16,360 nt of DNA, from contig DLGO01000009.1 of NCBI GenBank assembly GCA_002482725.1, forward strand, positions 1 through 16,360. The letters run 5' to 3'. The number at the start of each line of letters is the position of its first letter. The first letter of the stretch is position 1. This DNA is from Bacteroidetes bacterium UBA7692. Its GTDB lineage: Bacteria; Bacteroidota; Bacteroidia; Chitinophagales; LD1. The notes beneath the pieces are model-generated. The model did not search any database, was not told where the DNA came from, and was given only the letters and a program-made list of their open reading frames with translations. Below are positions 7,406-14,647 of the stretch, one piece after another. The position numbers and the translations under genes are program-made.

Positions 7406-8254
7406 TTACTTAGCGTCAGCTATCAGCTTCTCAGCCATTTTCACGTAGTCATCATTCTTAGCTTCTTTAGCCAATACAATCACTTTCTGTGCTGTTTCAA
7501 TGGCGCCTTTTCTGTCAGCAAGTTTAAACTGAATTTTCGCTTTCAGCATAGCCATCCAAAATGCTTTTGGATTTGCTTCTACAGCCTTGTTAGCCCAATC
7601 CAAAGCCACTTTCATGTCTTTGTTGTTGTCGTAGTAGTAGCTCGCTGCCTGAAAATACGGCCTGCTGTCATTTGCCAATGCTATGTCGATGTTCTTCATC
7701 ATTTTAGCATCTATATCAGCCACTACAGAAAAGCTAACTTTTGTTTGCTCCCATACCAGGTCGATATTTGCTGTTGTAGGCGTTACATCTGCTACAGTTA
7801 TGGTAAATGTTTCTGTCTTAGCAGGCAGGTAAGTAGATTTTACAGAAAACCTAAGCACCTCGTTTTCTTTTTTGTAGTCAGCTACATTACCACCTAGTTT
7901 CAGGTCTTTGTATAGCATTATCTCCCATGTTTCTTTGTTTGGCACCGTGTATAGTGCATAGGTGCCGGCTCCTATAGAAGTACCATCTATCCTTACATCC
8001 TCACCAAAGGTTATCGTAGTAGCAGCGTTAGCTCCCGTGCGCCATACTTTGCCAAATGGAACCACATCACCGAATATCACACGGCCTTTTACACTAGGGC
8101 GCGAATATTCTATTGATATGTCAGACAAAGCAAAGGATTGCTTGATAGTTTGTAATGGGCTAGGTGCAGGCACCTTTAGTTGCTGTGCATTCAAGGCCAT
8201 CGCCGTAAATGTAAATGCAGCCAATGCAGCATTCTTAAGTGTAGATTTGATCAT
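7406..8254 (-). CDS. Secreted DUF2911 domain protein with C-terminal TPR-like helices
   Basis: The frame could start at 8341, but the ATG at 8254 gives a typical signal peptide (MIKSTLKNAALAAF, then TAMALNAQQ) and is preceded by an A-rich leader usual for the phylum, so I call 282 aa. The mature protein has the DUF2911 pattern: a PSPLQTIKQ start, then S-I-E-Y-S-R-P-S-V-K-G-R and the V-W-R-T-G-A-N-A-A-T block, then beta-rich sequence to about residue 180. The last third is helical with TPR-like spacing (A-L-D-W-A-N-K-A-V-E-A-N-P-K). DUF2911 proteins are common in Bacteroidota and have no established function. It is convergent with the symporter gene and divergent from the Smr gene. Confidence 0.9.
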   Translation of the reverse strand: MIKSTLKNAALAAFTFTAMALNAQQLKVPAPSPLQTIKQSFALSDISIEYSRPSVKGRVIFGDVVPFGKVWRTGANAATTITFGEDVRIDGTSIGAGTYALYTVPNKETWEIMLYKDLKLGGNVADYKKENEVLRFSVKSTYLPAKTETFTITVADVTPTTANIDLVWEQTKVSFSVVADIDAKMMKNIDIALANDSRPYFQAASYYYDNNKDMKVALDWANKAVEANPKAFWMAMLKAKIQFKLADRKGAIETAQKVIVLAKEAKNDDYVKMAEKLIADAK

Positions 8255-8410
8255 GTTTTTGTTTTTAATTTGGACTGTAAGTTTAAACGCATTTGCCCCA
8301 AACATCAAAATGCTAACTGCATTCCTCACAATGCTTAACATTAGTTACAGAAATAAGAAGCTGTTTTAACGTAAACTTCTAATGTTTGAAATGAATTACT
8401 TTAGCATCCG

Positions 8411-8671
8411 ATGGCCAGAATTAAAGTAGACCTGCACGATATCTTCAACAACTCAAAAGCGATAGACAAAGCTTTGAGCGATGCTTTTGAAGAAGCCATA
8501 GATAACCGGATAAAAGAAGTTGAAATCATTCCCGGCAAGGGAAGCGGTCAGCTGCGCAAAAAAGTAGAGCGCTTCCTCCAGATGCCTCATATCAAATCCA
8601 AATACCACCGAATAGAAAATGACAGTAAGAATTTCGGCAGGCTATTCGTTTATTTCAAATTCGACAAATAG
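8411..8671 (+). CDS. Small Smr-domain protein
   Basis: At 86 aa this is little more than one Smr (small MutS-related) domain. It has the N-terminal V-D-L-H motif (residues 6-9), an amphipathic helix, and the I-I-P-G-K-G-S-G-Q-L-R-K-K-V segment with the Gly-rich turn in the second half. In typical Smr domains the second motif reads HGKG; here proline replaces that histidine. Smr domains bind nucleic acid and some nick DNA or cleave RNA, so loss of this histidine could alter activity. It should be cytoplasmic. The gene lies divergent from the DUF2911 gene, and its TAG stop shares its G with the GTG start of the next gene. A role in DNA or RNA handling is inferred from the family only. Confidence 0.85.
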   Translation: MARIKVDLHDIFNNSKAIDKALSDAFEEAIDNRIKEVEIIPGKGSGQLRKKVERFLQMPHIKSKYHRIENDSKNFGRLFVYFKFDK

Positions 8672-9564
8672 TGATTCGATCCCTTTTCCTGCTGTCCCTT
8701 CTGTTGTTTGCCAGTAATATATTTTGCCAGTCATACTCCATTGATAATATTCAGCAGGCCTTCGAAAGCCTGCCAGCAGAACCCATACTGATTCCAATCC
8801 ATAACAATCATAAAATCCCCTTATCGGGCCATCTGCAGGGCATACAGCTAATCGATTCAACTCTCATTATTACAGGTAGCAGTTCAGAATATTCTTATGC
8901 ATTGGTAAGCAATTTTAACAAAGCAAATAACCTTTACAAAACCACACGCCTCCAAATGCTAATGGACTCCCCTTTTCGCCATGCAGGTGGTTGCCAGTCT
9001 AGCGGAGTAAATCTTTTCCTGGGCATAGAAGATAACATCCAAAAAGACCATTCAAAAATCGTATCGCTAACAACTGCTTCCGAGAAGGGAGATAGTGGGA
9101 CAGTGCATATAATCGTAGAAAGGCAAGGTACATTCAAGCGTTCCACCGCAGGTGCAGTAGCTGCTGTCCAAACTAAAACAGGCACACTAATAGCCGTAGC
9201 AGATTGGGACGCCCGGAATATTGATTTCTATAAACAAAATTGGAATGGCAAATTCGACTCTGTAGCGACAGTATATTTCTTCGACATAAAAGGGGGCGCA
9301 TACCAATCCATCAATCTGCTCGCAGATACCGCGGGCAACCTATTTCTGATGGGCTTTTGCAAACAGGGCAGCACCAACAGAGCAGACCTTTTCTCTATAA
9401 ATGACTACAAACCCGCATTACTTAGTACGCGCTTTTTCCACTGCAAAAAGAATAATGGATTCCGCTACGGTGCCGGAGCTCATATCCAAGACGGAAAGCT
9501 GCAATTATTATCCTGCCCCAGAAAATTGGGCAAGCGGGGCTTTATAAATGTATTTGGTAAATAG
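8671..9564 (+). CDS. Secreted protein of unknown function, possibly beta-propeller-like
   Basis: I do not recognise a named family. The 297-aa product starts at GTG in the context TAGTG, where the G belongs to both the Smr stop and this start; no better start lies nearby that keeps the signal peptide. The N-terminus MIRSLFLLSLLLFASNIFCQ is a clear signal peptide. A cysteine lies just before the likely cut, but the preceding residues do not fit a lipobox. The mature part has repeated short beta-like strands (I-Q-L-I-D-S-T-L-I-I-T-G; G-T-L-I-A-V-A-D-W-D; L-L-A-D-T-A-G-N-L-F-L-M-G) reminiscent of propeller blades, and three or four scattered cysteines. It converges on the Cys-rich protein gene with only one base between the stop codons. 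Confidence 0.75.
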   Translation: MIRSLFLLSLLLFASNIFCQSYSIDNIQQAFESLPAEPILIPIHNNHKIPLSGHLQGIQLIDSTLIITGSSSEYSYALVSNFNKANNLYKTTRLQMLMDSPFRHAGGCQSSGVNLFLGIEDNIQKDHSKIVSLTTASEKGDSGTVHIIVERQGTFKRSTAGAVAAVQTKTGTLIAVADWDARNIDFYKQNWNGKFDSVATVYFFDIKGGAYQSINLLADTAGNLFLMGFCKQGSTNRADLFSINDYKPALLSTRFFHCKKNNGFRYGAGAHIQDGKLQLLSCPRKLGKRGFINVFGK

Positions 9565-9565
9565 G

Positions 9566-10369
9566 TTAATCGCCACCACAACCACCACCGCATCCACTAC
9601 AGCCGCTACAGCCCGAAGATGAGCAGCCACTATCTCCACTACATCCGCTGGAGTCATTACTGCAACTGCTATCAAAGCTGTCCCCAATAGAATCTAAATC
9701 TGACCAGCAACCTGCAATCGTAGCGCAGCTACTGCTGTTATCAGCAATCTCTTGTCCTTGATTAGCATTCATCTCCTTAAAAAGATCAGCATCAATTTGT
9801 GCAAGACCCAAAAGTTCTATTCCTTCAATCAAAAGAATGTTGCCGTTTATCTTGTATACAATGTTTGCCACAAGCCTTGGCTGATTAGTTTTACCTTTTA
9901 GCCGTTGTTCAATTTCTGAGATCTCCGCCAAAATCTTTTTTCGTACTTCTACACCATAATCTGTTCGTTTATAGCTCCCAGAGAAAAAATTCCACCACTT
10001 ACGCTTAAAGTAATCCTTCAGATTCGCTGACTTTACTAACCCGGCCACAAGGTCTCCTGATGCAAAGCTGGATTTAATAAAGTTTCTAAGTAAAATGGGT
10101 GGAGGGTCAAATCCTGTAAACGCATTTGTAAAAATCTGCTCATGCTCCAAAGGAAAATAACTTCCGAACCTACTACCCGGATATACATACTTATAAGTCA
10201 TTACCGGATCTCTGGGGTGTGCTTGATGTTGCTCTTCCTGTATTTTCAGGACTTGCTTTAGTATCAAATCTACAAACGTCATTTTAAGCATTTGCTTTTT
10301 AGTAATCACTCCATTTGTAGTAATCAGTACCAGGCATTCCGCAGGTGTTAAGGTTTCAAGGTATTTCAT
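9566..10369 (-). CDS. Protein with Cys/Ser/Gly-rich C-terminal tail (TIGR04222-like), partner of GRDP-like gene
   Basis: This 267-aa protein has two parts. Residues 1-210 are mostly helical and charged, with tryptophans at 125-126 and no convincing membrane segment or signal peptide. Residues 211-267 are low complexity: nine cysteines (215, 221, 236, 243, 249, 254, 257, 260, 264) among Ser, Gly and Asp, ending SGCSGCSGCGGGCGGD. This layout, an uncharacterised domain followed by a Cys/Gly-rich tail, is that of the TIGR04222 group, though most members I recall are membrane proteins and this one seems soluble. Its ATG overlaps the stop of the GRDP-like gene as ATGA (10366-10369), so the two are translationally coupled. 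Possible roles are metal binding, disulfide cross-linking or an assembly tail; none is shown. Confidence 0.75.
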   Translation of the reverse strand: MKYLETLTPAECLVLITTNGVITKKQMLKMTFVDLILKQVLKIQEEQHQAHPRDPVMTYKYVYPGSRFGSYFPLEHEQIFTNAFTGFDPPPILLRNFIKSSFASGDLVAGLVKSANLKDYFKRKWWNFFSGSYKRTDYGVEVRKKILAEISEIEQRLKGKTNQPRLVANIVYKINGNILLIEGIELLGLAQIDADLFKEMNANQGQEIADNSSSCATIAGCWSDLDSIGDSFDSSCSNDSSGCSGDSGCSSSGCSGCSGCGGGCGGD

Positions 10370-10860
10370 AGTAAAATTTTAGGCTTTTTAATCATCCAAT
10401 AGTCATCTGTATTAATGCGTTTAAAATTAGCCGCATCAAATCTCACCTCATTTTCGGGCCATATATCTTCAGGGGCGGTATAGCCGAATGTCTCCTTGTA
10501 AAGGACCTTAGTCCGCGTGTATAGGTCATCATACTTTTGCACCTCAGCAGTACCTCCTTTGGTAGGGCCATGGTGTATATTCCTCCCTATTATATTTGGG
10601 CAAAAATCCGTCCAATAAGATTGGGTATACAAAAGATGCAGGTGCCATACCTGATCTACCTGGTCAGATGGCGTAAGTGGGTGTGGCGCAATGCACAACA
10701 GAAACATAAACTTCTTATACTCATCACATGCTCGTATGGCATACATGTGGCTCCAGTTATTCTCTCTCGCCAGCCTTTCTGTAAACATCAATGCAGATGT
10801 CGGGTCATCAAGCTCAAACTTTCTGATTCTCCTGTAAAGGTCTTCCTGGTCTTGTGTCAT
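10366..10860 (-). CDS. GRDP-like (DUF1399 / COG4278-type) protein
   Basis: This 164-aa cytoplasmic protein matches the glycine-rich-domain-containing-protein-like family known from plant GRDPs and from bacteria. The signature is V-D-Q-V-W-H-L-H-L-L-Y-T (68-79) followed by S-Y-W-x-D-F-C (81-87), preceded by A-P-H-P-L-T-P-S-D (59-67) and followed by H-H-G-P-T-K-G-G (96-103) and D-I-W-P (132-135). The conserved histidines 60, 73, 75, 96 and 97 and the cysteine could form a metal site, but no reaction is established. Plant GRDPs carry this domain in front of a Gly-rich region on the same chain; here a Cys/Gly-rich tail is encoded by the next, ATGA-coupled gene. A TAATTTTG box lies just upstream of the start. 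Confidence 0.85.
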   Translation of the reverse strand: MTQDQEDLYRRIRKFELDDPTSALMFTERLARENNWSHMYAIRACDEYKKFMFLLCIAPHPLTPSDQVDQVWHLHLLYTQSYWTDFCPNIIGRNIHHGPTKGGTAEVQKYDDLYTRTKVLYKETFGYTAPEDIWPENEVRFDAANFKRINTDDYWMIKKPKILL

Positions 10861-10870
10861 TGGTTGCAGG

Positions 10871-10878
10871 CAAAATTA
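10871..10878 (-). promoter_or_regulatory. -7 box just upstream of the GRDP-like gene
   Basis: On the minus strand this is TAATTTTG, an exact TAnnTTTG match, ending only 10 nt before the ATG at 10860. If used, the 5' leader would be very short or absent. It would give the GRDP-like pair its own promoter, separate from the symporter gene that ends at 10890. No clear -33 element was found. Confidence 0.4.
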
Positions 10879-10889
10879 AGACATTCCGA

Positions 10890-11873
10890 TTAATTTATCT
10901 TCTTCTCCCCCATCCTTCCGGCTATCACGCTGCCGGATAACAACTGCAACGCATGATAAAGCATCAATGGCAACAAAACCACCCCTAGCATCACAGGGTT
11001 AGGGAATAATACCTTACCCATCACCGCGCCTTGTACCAGCGATTTCTTCGACCCGCAAAACAATACAGTTATCCTATCCTCACGGTTTAGTCCTATAAGA
11101 TTAGACACAAAATACATGACACCAAAAACAAGAAAGAACAAGGCTTGCATGATTACCCCTAACAAGGCTATCTCCCATACCGATTGCCCGGCAAACATGT
11201 TACCGGCAAAAGATTCGCTGAAAGAAGTAAATACAATAAGCAGGATAATAAGCTGATCAAAATTCCGCAGAGCATCCTTATGCTTCTCAGCAAACACTCC
11301 AAACCTTTTATTCAATAAAAAACCCAGCACAACCGGCAAAAGCACTTGCAGGCATAGCTTCAGCATAATGCCTGTCACATCAAAATCGCTGTTACTTGTT
11401 TCCAGTATACTGCTCATCCATAGTGGTGTAATGAATATGCCTATGATACTGGAAATACTGGCATTGAATATGGCCGCAGGCAGATTCCCGCCTGCGATAC
11501 CTACCATTACCACCGACGATGATACCGTTGATGGAAGTGCTGCAAGGTAAAAAGCCCCAATCCATAATGGCGAAGCTTTATCAATCCCGAAGGCAAGCCC
11601 TGCGCACATTACCAACAAGGGAAACAATAAAAAGGTAGACGATTGGATAATCAGGTGCAATTTCCAATTGCCTAATCCTGCTTTTAGTTTATCTCTGTTA
11701 AGTTTCAACCCATAAAAAAAGAATATGACGATTACTCCATATTCAGCTATCAGTGGCAAGTGCAGAACGCTATCTTCTGTACCCAGCTGTGGAAAAAAGT
11801 ACGCAGCCACTATTGCCAGTATCAGCAACAGGAAAAAGCCATTCAACCCTACTTTATTCAATAGCTGGAACAT
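10890..11873 (-). CDS. Bile acid:sodium symporter family protein (SBF-like, SLC10A7-type)
   Basis: This 327-aa membrane protein has about ten hydrophobic segments covering nearly its whole length. Family-like features are the early G-V-I-V-I-F-F-F-Y-G-L-K-L (46-58), the L-A-A-L-P-S-T-V-S-S-S-V segment (109-121), where the sodium-binding discontinuous helix is expected, and N-L-P-A-A-I-F-N-A-S just after it. These fit the SBF-like branch that includes bacterial YfeH and animal SLC10A7. Substrates of this branch are poorly known, and bile acid in the name should not be read literally. It starts 6 nt after the CPBP protease stop and is probably the last gene of the Crp-led operon. Confidence 0.9.
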   Translation of the reverse strand: MFQLLNKVGLNGFFLLLILAIVAAYFFPQLGTEDSVLHLPLIAEYGVIVIFFFYGLKLNRDKLKAGLGNWKLHLIIQSSTFLLFPLLVMCAGLAFGIDKASPLWIGAFYLAALPSTVSSSVVMVGIAGGNLPAAIFNASISSIIGIFITPLWMSSILETSNSDFDVTGIMLKLCLQVLLPVVLGFLLNKRFGVFAEKHKDALRNFDQLIILLIVFTSFSESFAGNMFAGQSVWEIALLGVIMQALFFLVFGVMYFVSNLIGLNREDRITVLFCGSKKSLVQGAVMGKVLFPNPVMLGVVLLPLMLYHALQLLSGSVIAGRMGEKKIN

Positions 11874-11879
11874 AATAAG

Positions 11880-12857
11880 CTATGCCTGAATTTCAGAGAT
11901 ATAGTCATCTATCGCCTTATCTACAGGGGAAACGACTTTTTGATTAATAACACCGAAATTCCATTTATACTTCCATGCAAGAACAGCAGTAAACAGCACA
12001 CCAATAGCAATTAGTGATACCAGATCGCGCACAGGCGATACCTCATGTTGCTCCAGCAGAGCTGCGGTTTGCAAGGCGGATGCTTTATTAGTAACAAAAA
12101 TGGAAAGGAAAATATTGTTAGCGGCATGCGCTCCCATAGTTGTTTCTATACCATCATCCAGTGTTGTAATCAATCCAAACAACAAACCAAAGAAAATATA
12201 CTGCGACATGGCCATGGCAAATCCAAACTCCTTTACTTCAGGGTTAAGAGAGTGCATCAATCCAAATAGTACACCCATGATGATAATAACCAGCAACCTA
12301 TTTTTAGTTAATGCAGCCACACCCTGTGCCATATAACCCCTAAGAAGAAATTCCTCAAAAGTAGTTTGGAAAGGAATGATCAAAAGTGAAATAGCAACCA
12401 GCGGAATAAACACAGCGGCATCGAACCGTACAGTAAAGTTATCCGGATGCATGCTGTAATCTATTACCGTGTATGTGCCGATTAAAACTGCCCAAAGCCC
12501 AAATGCGCTAAAAAACCTGCTCCACCTGATTTTCTCCCGTCCATTTACAATTTCGCTAAACTTTCTTTTGTGCAGAGCCTTTGCCAGTAGTGCAACAAAT
12601 AATAGTGCAAACAAAAACGGCAGCATCATTAGGAATAATCCTAGATTAGAATCTATGCCGTAAGCAGCAAAGTCTGCCGGGTTTGATGGGTTACCATGAA
12701 GCACTCCTCCACCTTGAGCTACTTTATAGGCCTTAACTCCTTCCAAAGGTAGGGCTCCAATGAAAGCGCCCCCTATAAAACCAACTACGATGGTTATCAA
12801 ATATTTCCACCAATGGTTCTGCCCATCCAATGCCCTTTCCAGATGCTTCATGCTCAT
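11880..12857 (-). CDS. CPBP family intramembrane glutamic protease
   Basis: Called from the ATG at 12857 (325 aa). An in-frame ATG at 12893 would add 12 hydrophobic residues, and one at 12851 is also possible. The catalytic pattern of CPBP (Abi) proteases is complete: motif 1 E-E-F-L-L-R (residues 168-173), motif 2 F-G-L-M-H (198-202) and motif 3 H-A-A-N-N (244-248). These residues lie in membrane helices; about eight hydrophobic segments are visible. Relatives include the CAAX prenyl protease Rce1 and bacteriocin-immunity-type proteins. The bacterial substrate is usually unknown. A short soluble loop (about 36-66) with Gly-rich sequence follows the first membrane segment. The gene lies in a tight minus-strand row between the SRPBCC and SBF-like genes. 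Confidence 0.9.
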   Translation of the reverse strand: MSMKHLERALDGQNHWWKYLITIVVGFIGGAFIGALPLEGVKAYKVAQGGGVLHGNPSNPADFAAYGIDSNLGLFLMMLPFLFALLFVALLAKALHKRKFSEIVNGREKIRWSRFFSAFGLWAVLIGTYTVIDYSMHPDNFTVRFDAAVFIPLVAISLLIIPFQTTFEEFLLRGYMAQGVAALTKNRLLVIIIMGVLFGLMHSLNPEVKEFGFAMAMSQYIFFGLLFGLITTLDDGIETTMGAHAANNIFLSIFVTNKASALQTAALLEQHEVSPVRDLVSLIAIGVLFTAVLAWKYKWNFGVINQKVVSPVDKAIDDYISEIQA

Positions 12858-12913
12858 GTAATTATTAAAGGCAAAGTAAATAATCCAAATCAATAGCTGA
12901 TAAATTATTCCAA

Positions 12914-13384
12914 TTACCCTTTTTCAACCCGTTCTTTTAGTGCCCGGTTCATCATTTCAAACCCATTCTTTGTATTCACATCCAGCATTTTCTGAAGCAA
13001 TGGCACAAGGATTCCTCTGAAAATTTCATAATGGGCCAGCAGTGTTTTCCCATTACCCATATCTCTAAATTCAAAATGATGTTCTCCGTCAAATATCCAC
13101 GGCAGCCCAAGCGACCCCATCCAAACCAAAGACTTATTGCGCTCAAACCTCAATACCTTTGGGGACATGGTCATAGCCATACCATCAGGGGGCGATAGCA
13201 ATGCCTTAATACGGCTTCCGGTTCTTACCTCTCCTGTTATAGATTTCAGAAAAGGATTCCACTCCCCATAGCTCCCAAAATCATCGAATACTTTCCATAC
13301 CTTTTCAGGGTTAGCGTCAATAACAATTTCTGTGTAAATTGACTTCCCCTCTTTAATTACAATTCCTTCCATGTTCATCATCAT
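12914..13384 (-). CDS. SRPBCC (START/Bet v 1-like) domain protein
   Basis: I chose the ATG at 13384 (157 aa or slightly fewer from nearby ATGs) because the conserved domain begins just after it; the frame extends up to an ATG at 13444. The pattern fits SRPBCC: the strand Y-T-E-I-V-I-D-A-N-P-E-K-V-W-K-V-F-D-D-F, then Y-G-E-W-N-P-F (the common W-N-P turn), a beta-rich centre (F-E-R-N-K-S-L-V-W-M-G) and a long C-terminal helix. Such proteins form a hydrophobic cavity that binds lipids or other small apolar ligands; no ligand can be named. It lies directly downstream of the Crp/Fnr regulator gene and is probably co-transcribed with it. Confidence 0.85.
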   Translation of the reverse strand: MMMNMEGIVIKEGKSIYTEIVIDANPEKVWKVFDDFGSYGEWNPFLKSITGEVRTGSRIKALLSPPDGMAMTMSPKVLRFERNKSLVWMGSLGLPWIFDGEHHFEFRDMGNGKTLLAHYEIFRGILVPLLQKMLDVNTKNGFEMMNRALKERVEKG

Positions 13385-13448
13385 TATGTTTTTGTTGATG
13401 CAAAACTGCCGATCATAAAGCATGGACTGCTTGATATAAATCAAGAAT

Positions 13449-14018
13449 TCAGGAGAGCGCTTTTCGTCTTATCCTGCTAAATGTCTCAGGCGTCATTCCA
13501 AGCATAGATGCTATGTATTGCAAAGGAACCTGATTAAACAGTTCTCGGTTATGTTCAAAAAAGAAATCGTATCGCTGTTCTGCGGTCATGGACAAAAAAG
13601 CAAAAATCCTGTCTTCCATAATAGTGAAGCACTTTGTCATAAATAGCTTTTCCATCTTATGCCACTTTGGTACCAGATCACCAATTCTGTTATAGTCTTC
13701 TTTGTCTATTGTAAAAAGCTGCGTATCGCTCAGTGCCTGAATATTCCAGCGGGCTGGCACCTCAAAAGTCAGGCTTGCCAGATCAGTCACAAAATAACCG
13801 GTAGTAGATATCCATTGAGTTATCTCCTTTCCGTCCTGCAGCACAAATACGCGCAACATGCCCGAACTTATAAAGCTGAGCTTATTACAATACCCTCCTG
13901 TCTTCAGATAGTAGTCGCCTTTCAAAAGTACACTTGGCTTAAATAAAGACGCCACTATAGCAAGGTCTTCAGCATTAAGCCCAAAATATGAATTGATATA
14001 TTGCTCTAGTTCGGTCAT
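13449..14018 (-). CDS. Crp/Fnr family transcriptional regulator
   Basis: This 189-aa protein has an N-terminal cyclic-nucleotide-binding-like beta-roll (about 30-115; L-K-G-D-Y-Y-L-K-T-G-G, then S-G-M-L-R-V-F) and a C-terminal helix-turn-helix (about 160-187; V-P-L-Q-Y-I-A-S-M-L-G-M-T-P-E-T-F-S-R-I-R-R). This compact form is widespread in Bacteroidota. The cNMP pocket lacks the usual R-x-x-x-A signature in readable form, so the effector may not be cAMP. There is no Fnr-type Cys cluster at the N-terminus. It is the first gene of a minus-strand row with SRPBCC, CPBP and SBF-like genes and may control that row. A TAGATTTG box sits 28 nt upstream of its start. Confidence 0.93.
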   Translation of the reverse strand: MTELEQYINSYFGLNAEDLAIVASLFKPSVLLKGDYYLKTGGYCNKLSFISSGMLRVFVLQDGKEITQWISTTGYFVTDLASLTFEVPARWNIQALSDTQLFTIDKEDYNRIGDLVPKWHKMEKLFMTKCFTIMEDRIFAFLSMTAEQRYDFFFEHNRELFNQVPLQYIASMLGMTPETFSRIRRKALS

Positions 14019-14046
14019 TTGCCTGACAGGGATTTACCTCCCCTTG

Positions 14047-14054
14047 CAAATCTA
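14047..14054 (-). promoter_or_regulatory. -7 box upstream of the Crp/Fnr regulator gene
   Basis: Minus-strand TAGATTTG is an exact TAnnTTTG match ending 28 nt before the regulator ATG. It would drive the Crp-SRPBCC-CPBP-SBF row. A -33 partner at the usual spacing was not evident. Confidence 0.45.
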
Positions 14055-14072
14055 CGAATACAATAGTAGAAT

Positions 14073-14543
14073 CTAACTATCTGTTCGCTTCAGTTCTACT
14101 AAGCTATCCAGATAGGGCCTTAGCTTATCGCTCATGCGCATGCGCTCTTTTATCTCGTTCATGGTCCATTCATCCATGGTCGGTTTTCTGCTTATTATAT
14201 CCGCACCGGCAGGGGTAAATAGTGTTTTCTCAAAAGTGATAACTGCCCATTCTCCGCGTAGATCCATTAGGGCTAATTCCCAGTTGCTCTTTATCAGACG
14301 CATAAATCCATTTCCGCGCCATTCAAACTTATTGCTATACTCCTTATCCTGCGTATCCACTCCGGCTATTACTTTCCTGTTTCCTTTCTTTTCATAGCTT
14401 ACCTCATCTATCAGTTTGCTATTATCATCTTCTGATAAAACATAATTGAACCTTGGGTTCTGCTTATCGCCCTTCAGCCACATAGGGAAATTGGTACTGA
14501 TGATATACCAGGTACCAGCAAGTTTGTACAATACATTTATCAT
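14073..14543 (-). CDS. Small protein with a lipocalin-like N-terminus
   Basis: The 156-aa product starts M-I-N-V-L-Y-K-L-A-G-T-W-Y, where G-T-W-Y resembles the G-x-W motif at the start of lipocalins. It continues with alternating beta-like strands (F-N-Y-V-L-S; R-K-V-I-A-G-V-D; F-M-R-L-I-K-S-N-W-E-L; W-A-V-I-T-F-E-K-T-L) and ends in a charged helix (M-N-E-I-K-E-R-M-R-M-S-D-K-L). That order matches a small lipocalin barrel plus terminal helix. No signal peptide is visible, so it would be cytoplasmic unless a different start is used. It lies alone between the ankyrin gene and the Crp gene, which begins 54 nt after its stop. The lipocalin call is tentative. Confidence 0.55.
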   Translation of the reverse strand: MINVLYKLAGTWYIISTNFPMWLKGDKQNPRFNYVLSEDDNSKLIDEVSYEKKGNRKVIAGVDTQDKEYSNKFEWRGNGFMRLIKSNWELALMDLRGEWAVITFEKTLFTPAGADIISRKPTMDEWTMNEIKERMRMSDKLRPYLDSLVELKRTDS

Positions 14544-14647
14544 ATCCGCAAGACTTTTATGTTTCTTAATGATAACAACAGAACGACAATAAAAGATTAA
14601 GATGCGCGGAAATTTCTGTCTTATTAAGAAATTAAAGTCTCGACAAT

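Noticed and set aside
8255..8341. N-terminal extension of the DUF2911 protein to an ATG at 8341
   Set aside because: It would put 29 residues in front of a clean signal peptide; the ATG at 8254 with its A-rich leader is the better start.
7962..8369. Plus-strand 135-codon frame opposite the DUF2911 gene
   Set aside because: Covers the signal peptide and conserved domain start of DUF2911 in antisense; no independent support.
9566..9739. The Cys/Ser/Gly tail as a RiPP precursor core
   Set aside because: No radical SAM, cyclodehydratase, lanthionine synthetase or dedicated exporter gene is in the window, and the preceding domain is much longer than a usual leader.
14544..14647. Short inverted repeats (for example AATTTC/GAAATT) between the ankyrin and lipocalin-like genes
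   Set aside because: Only five to six A/T-rich base pairs with a long loop; too weak to call a terminator.
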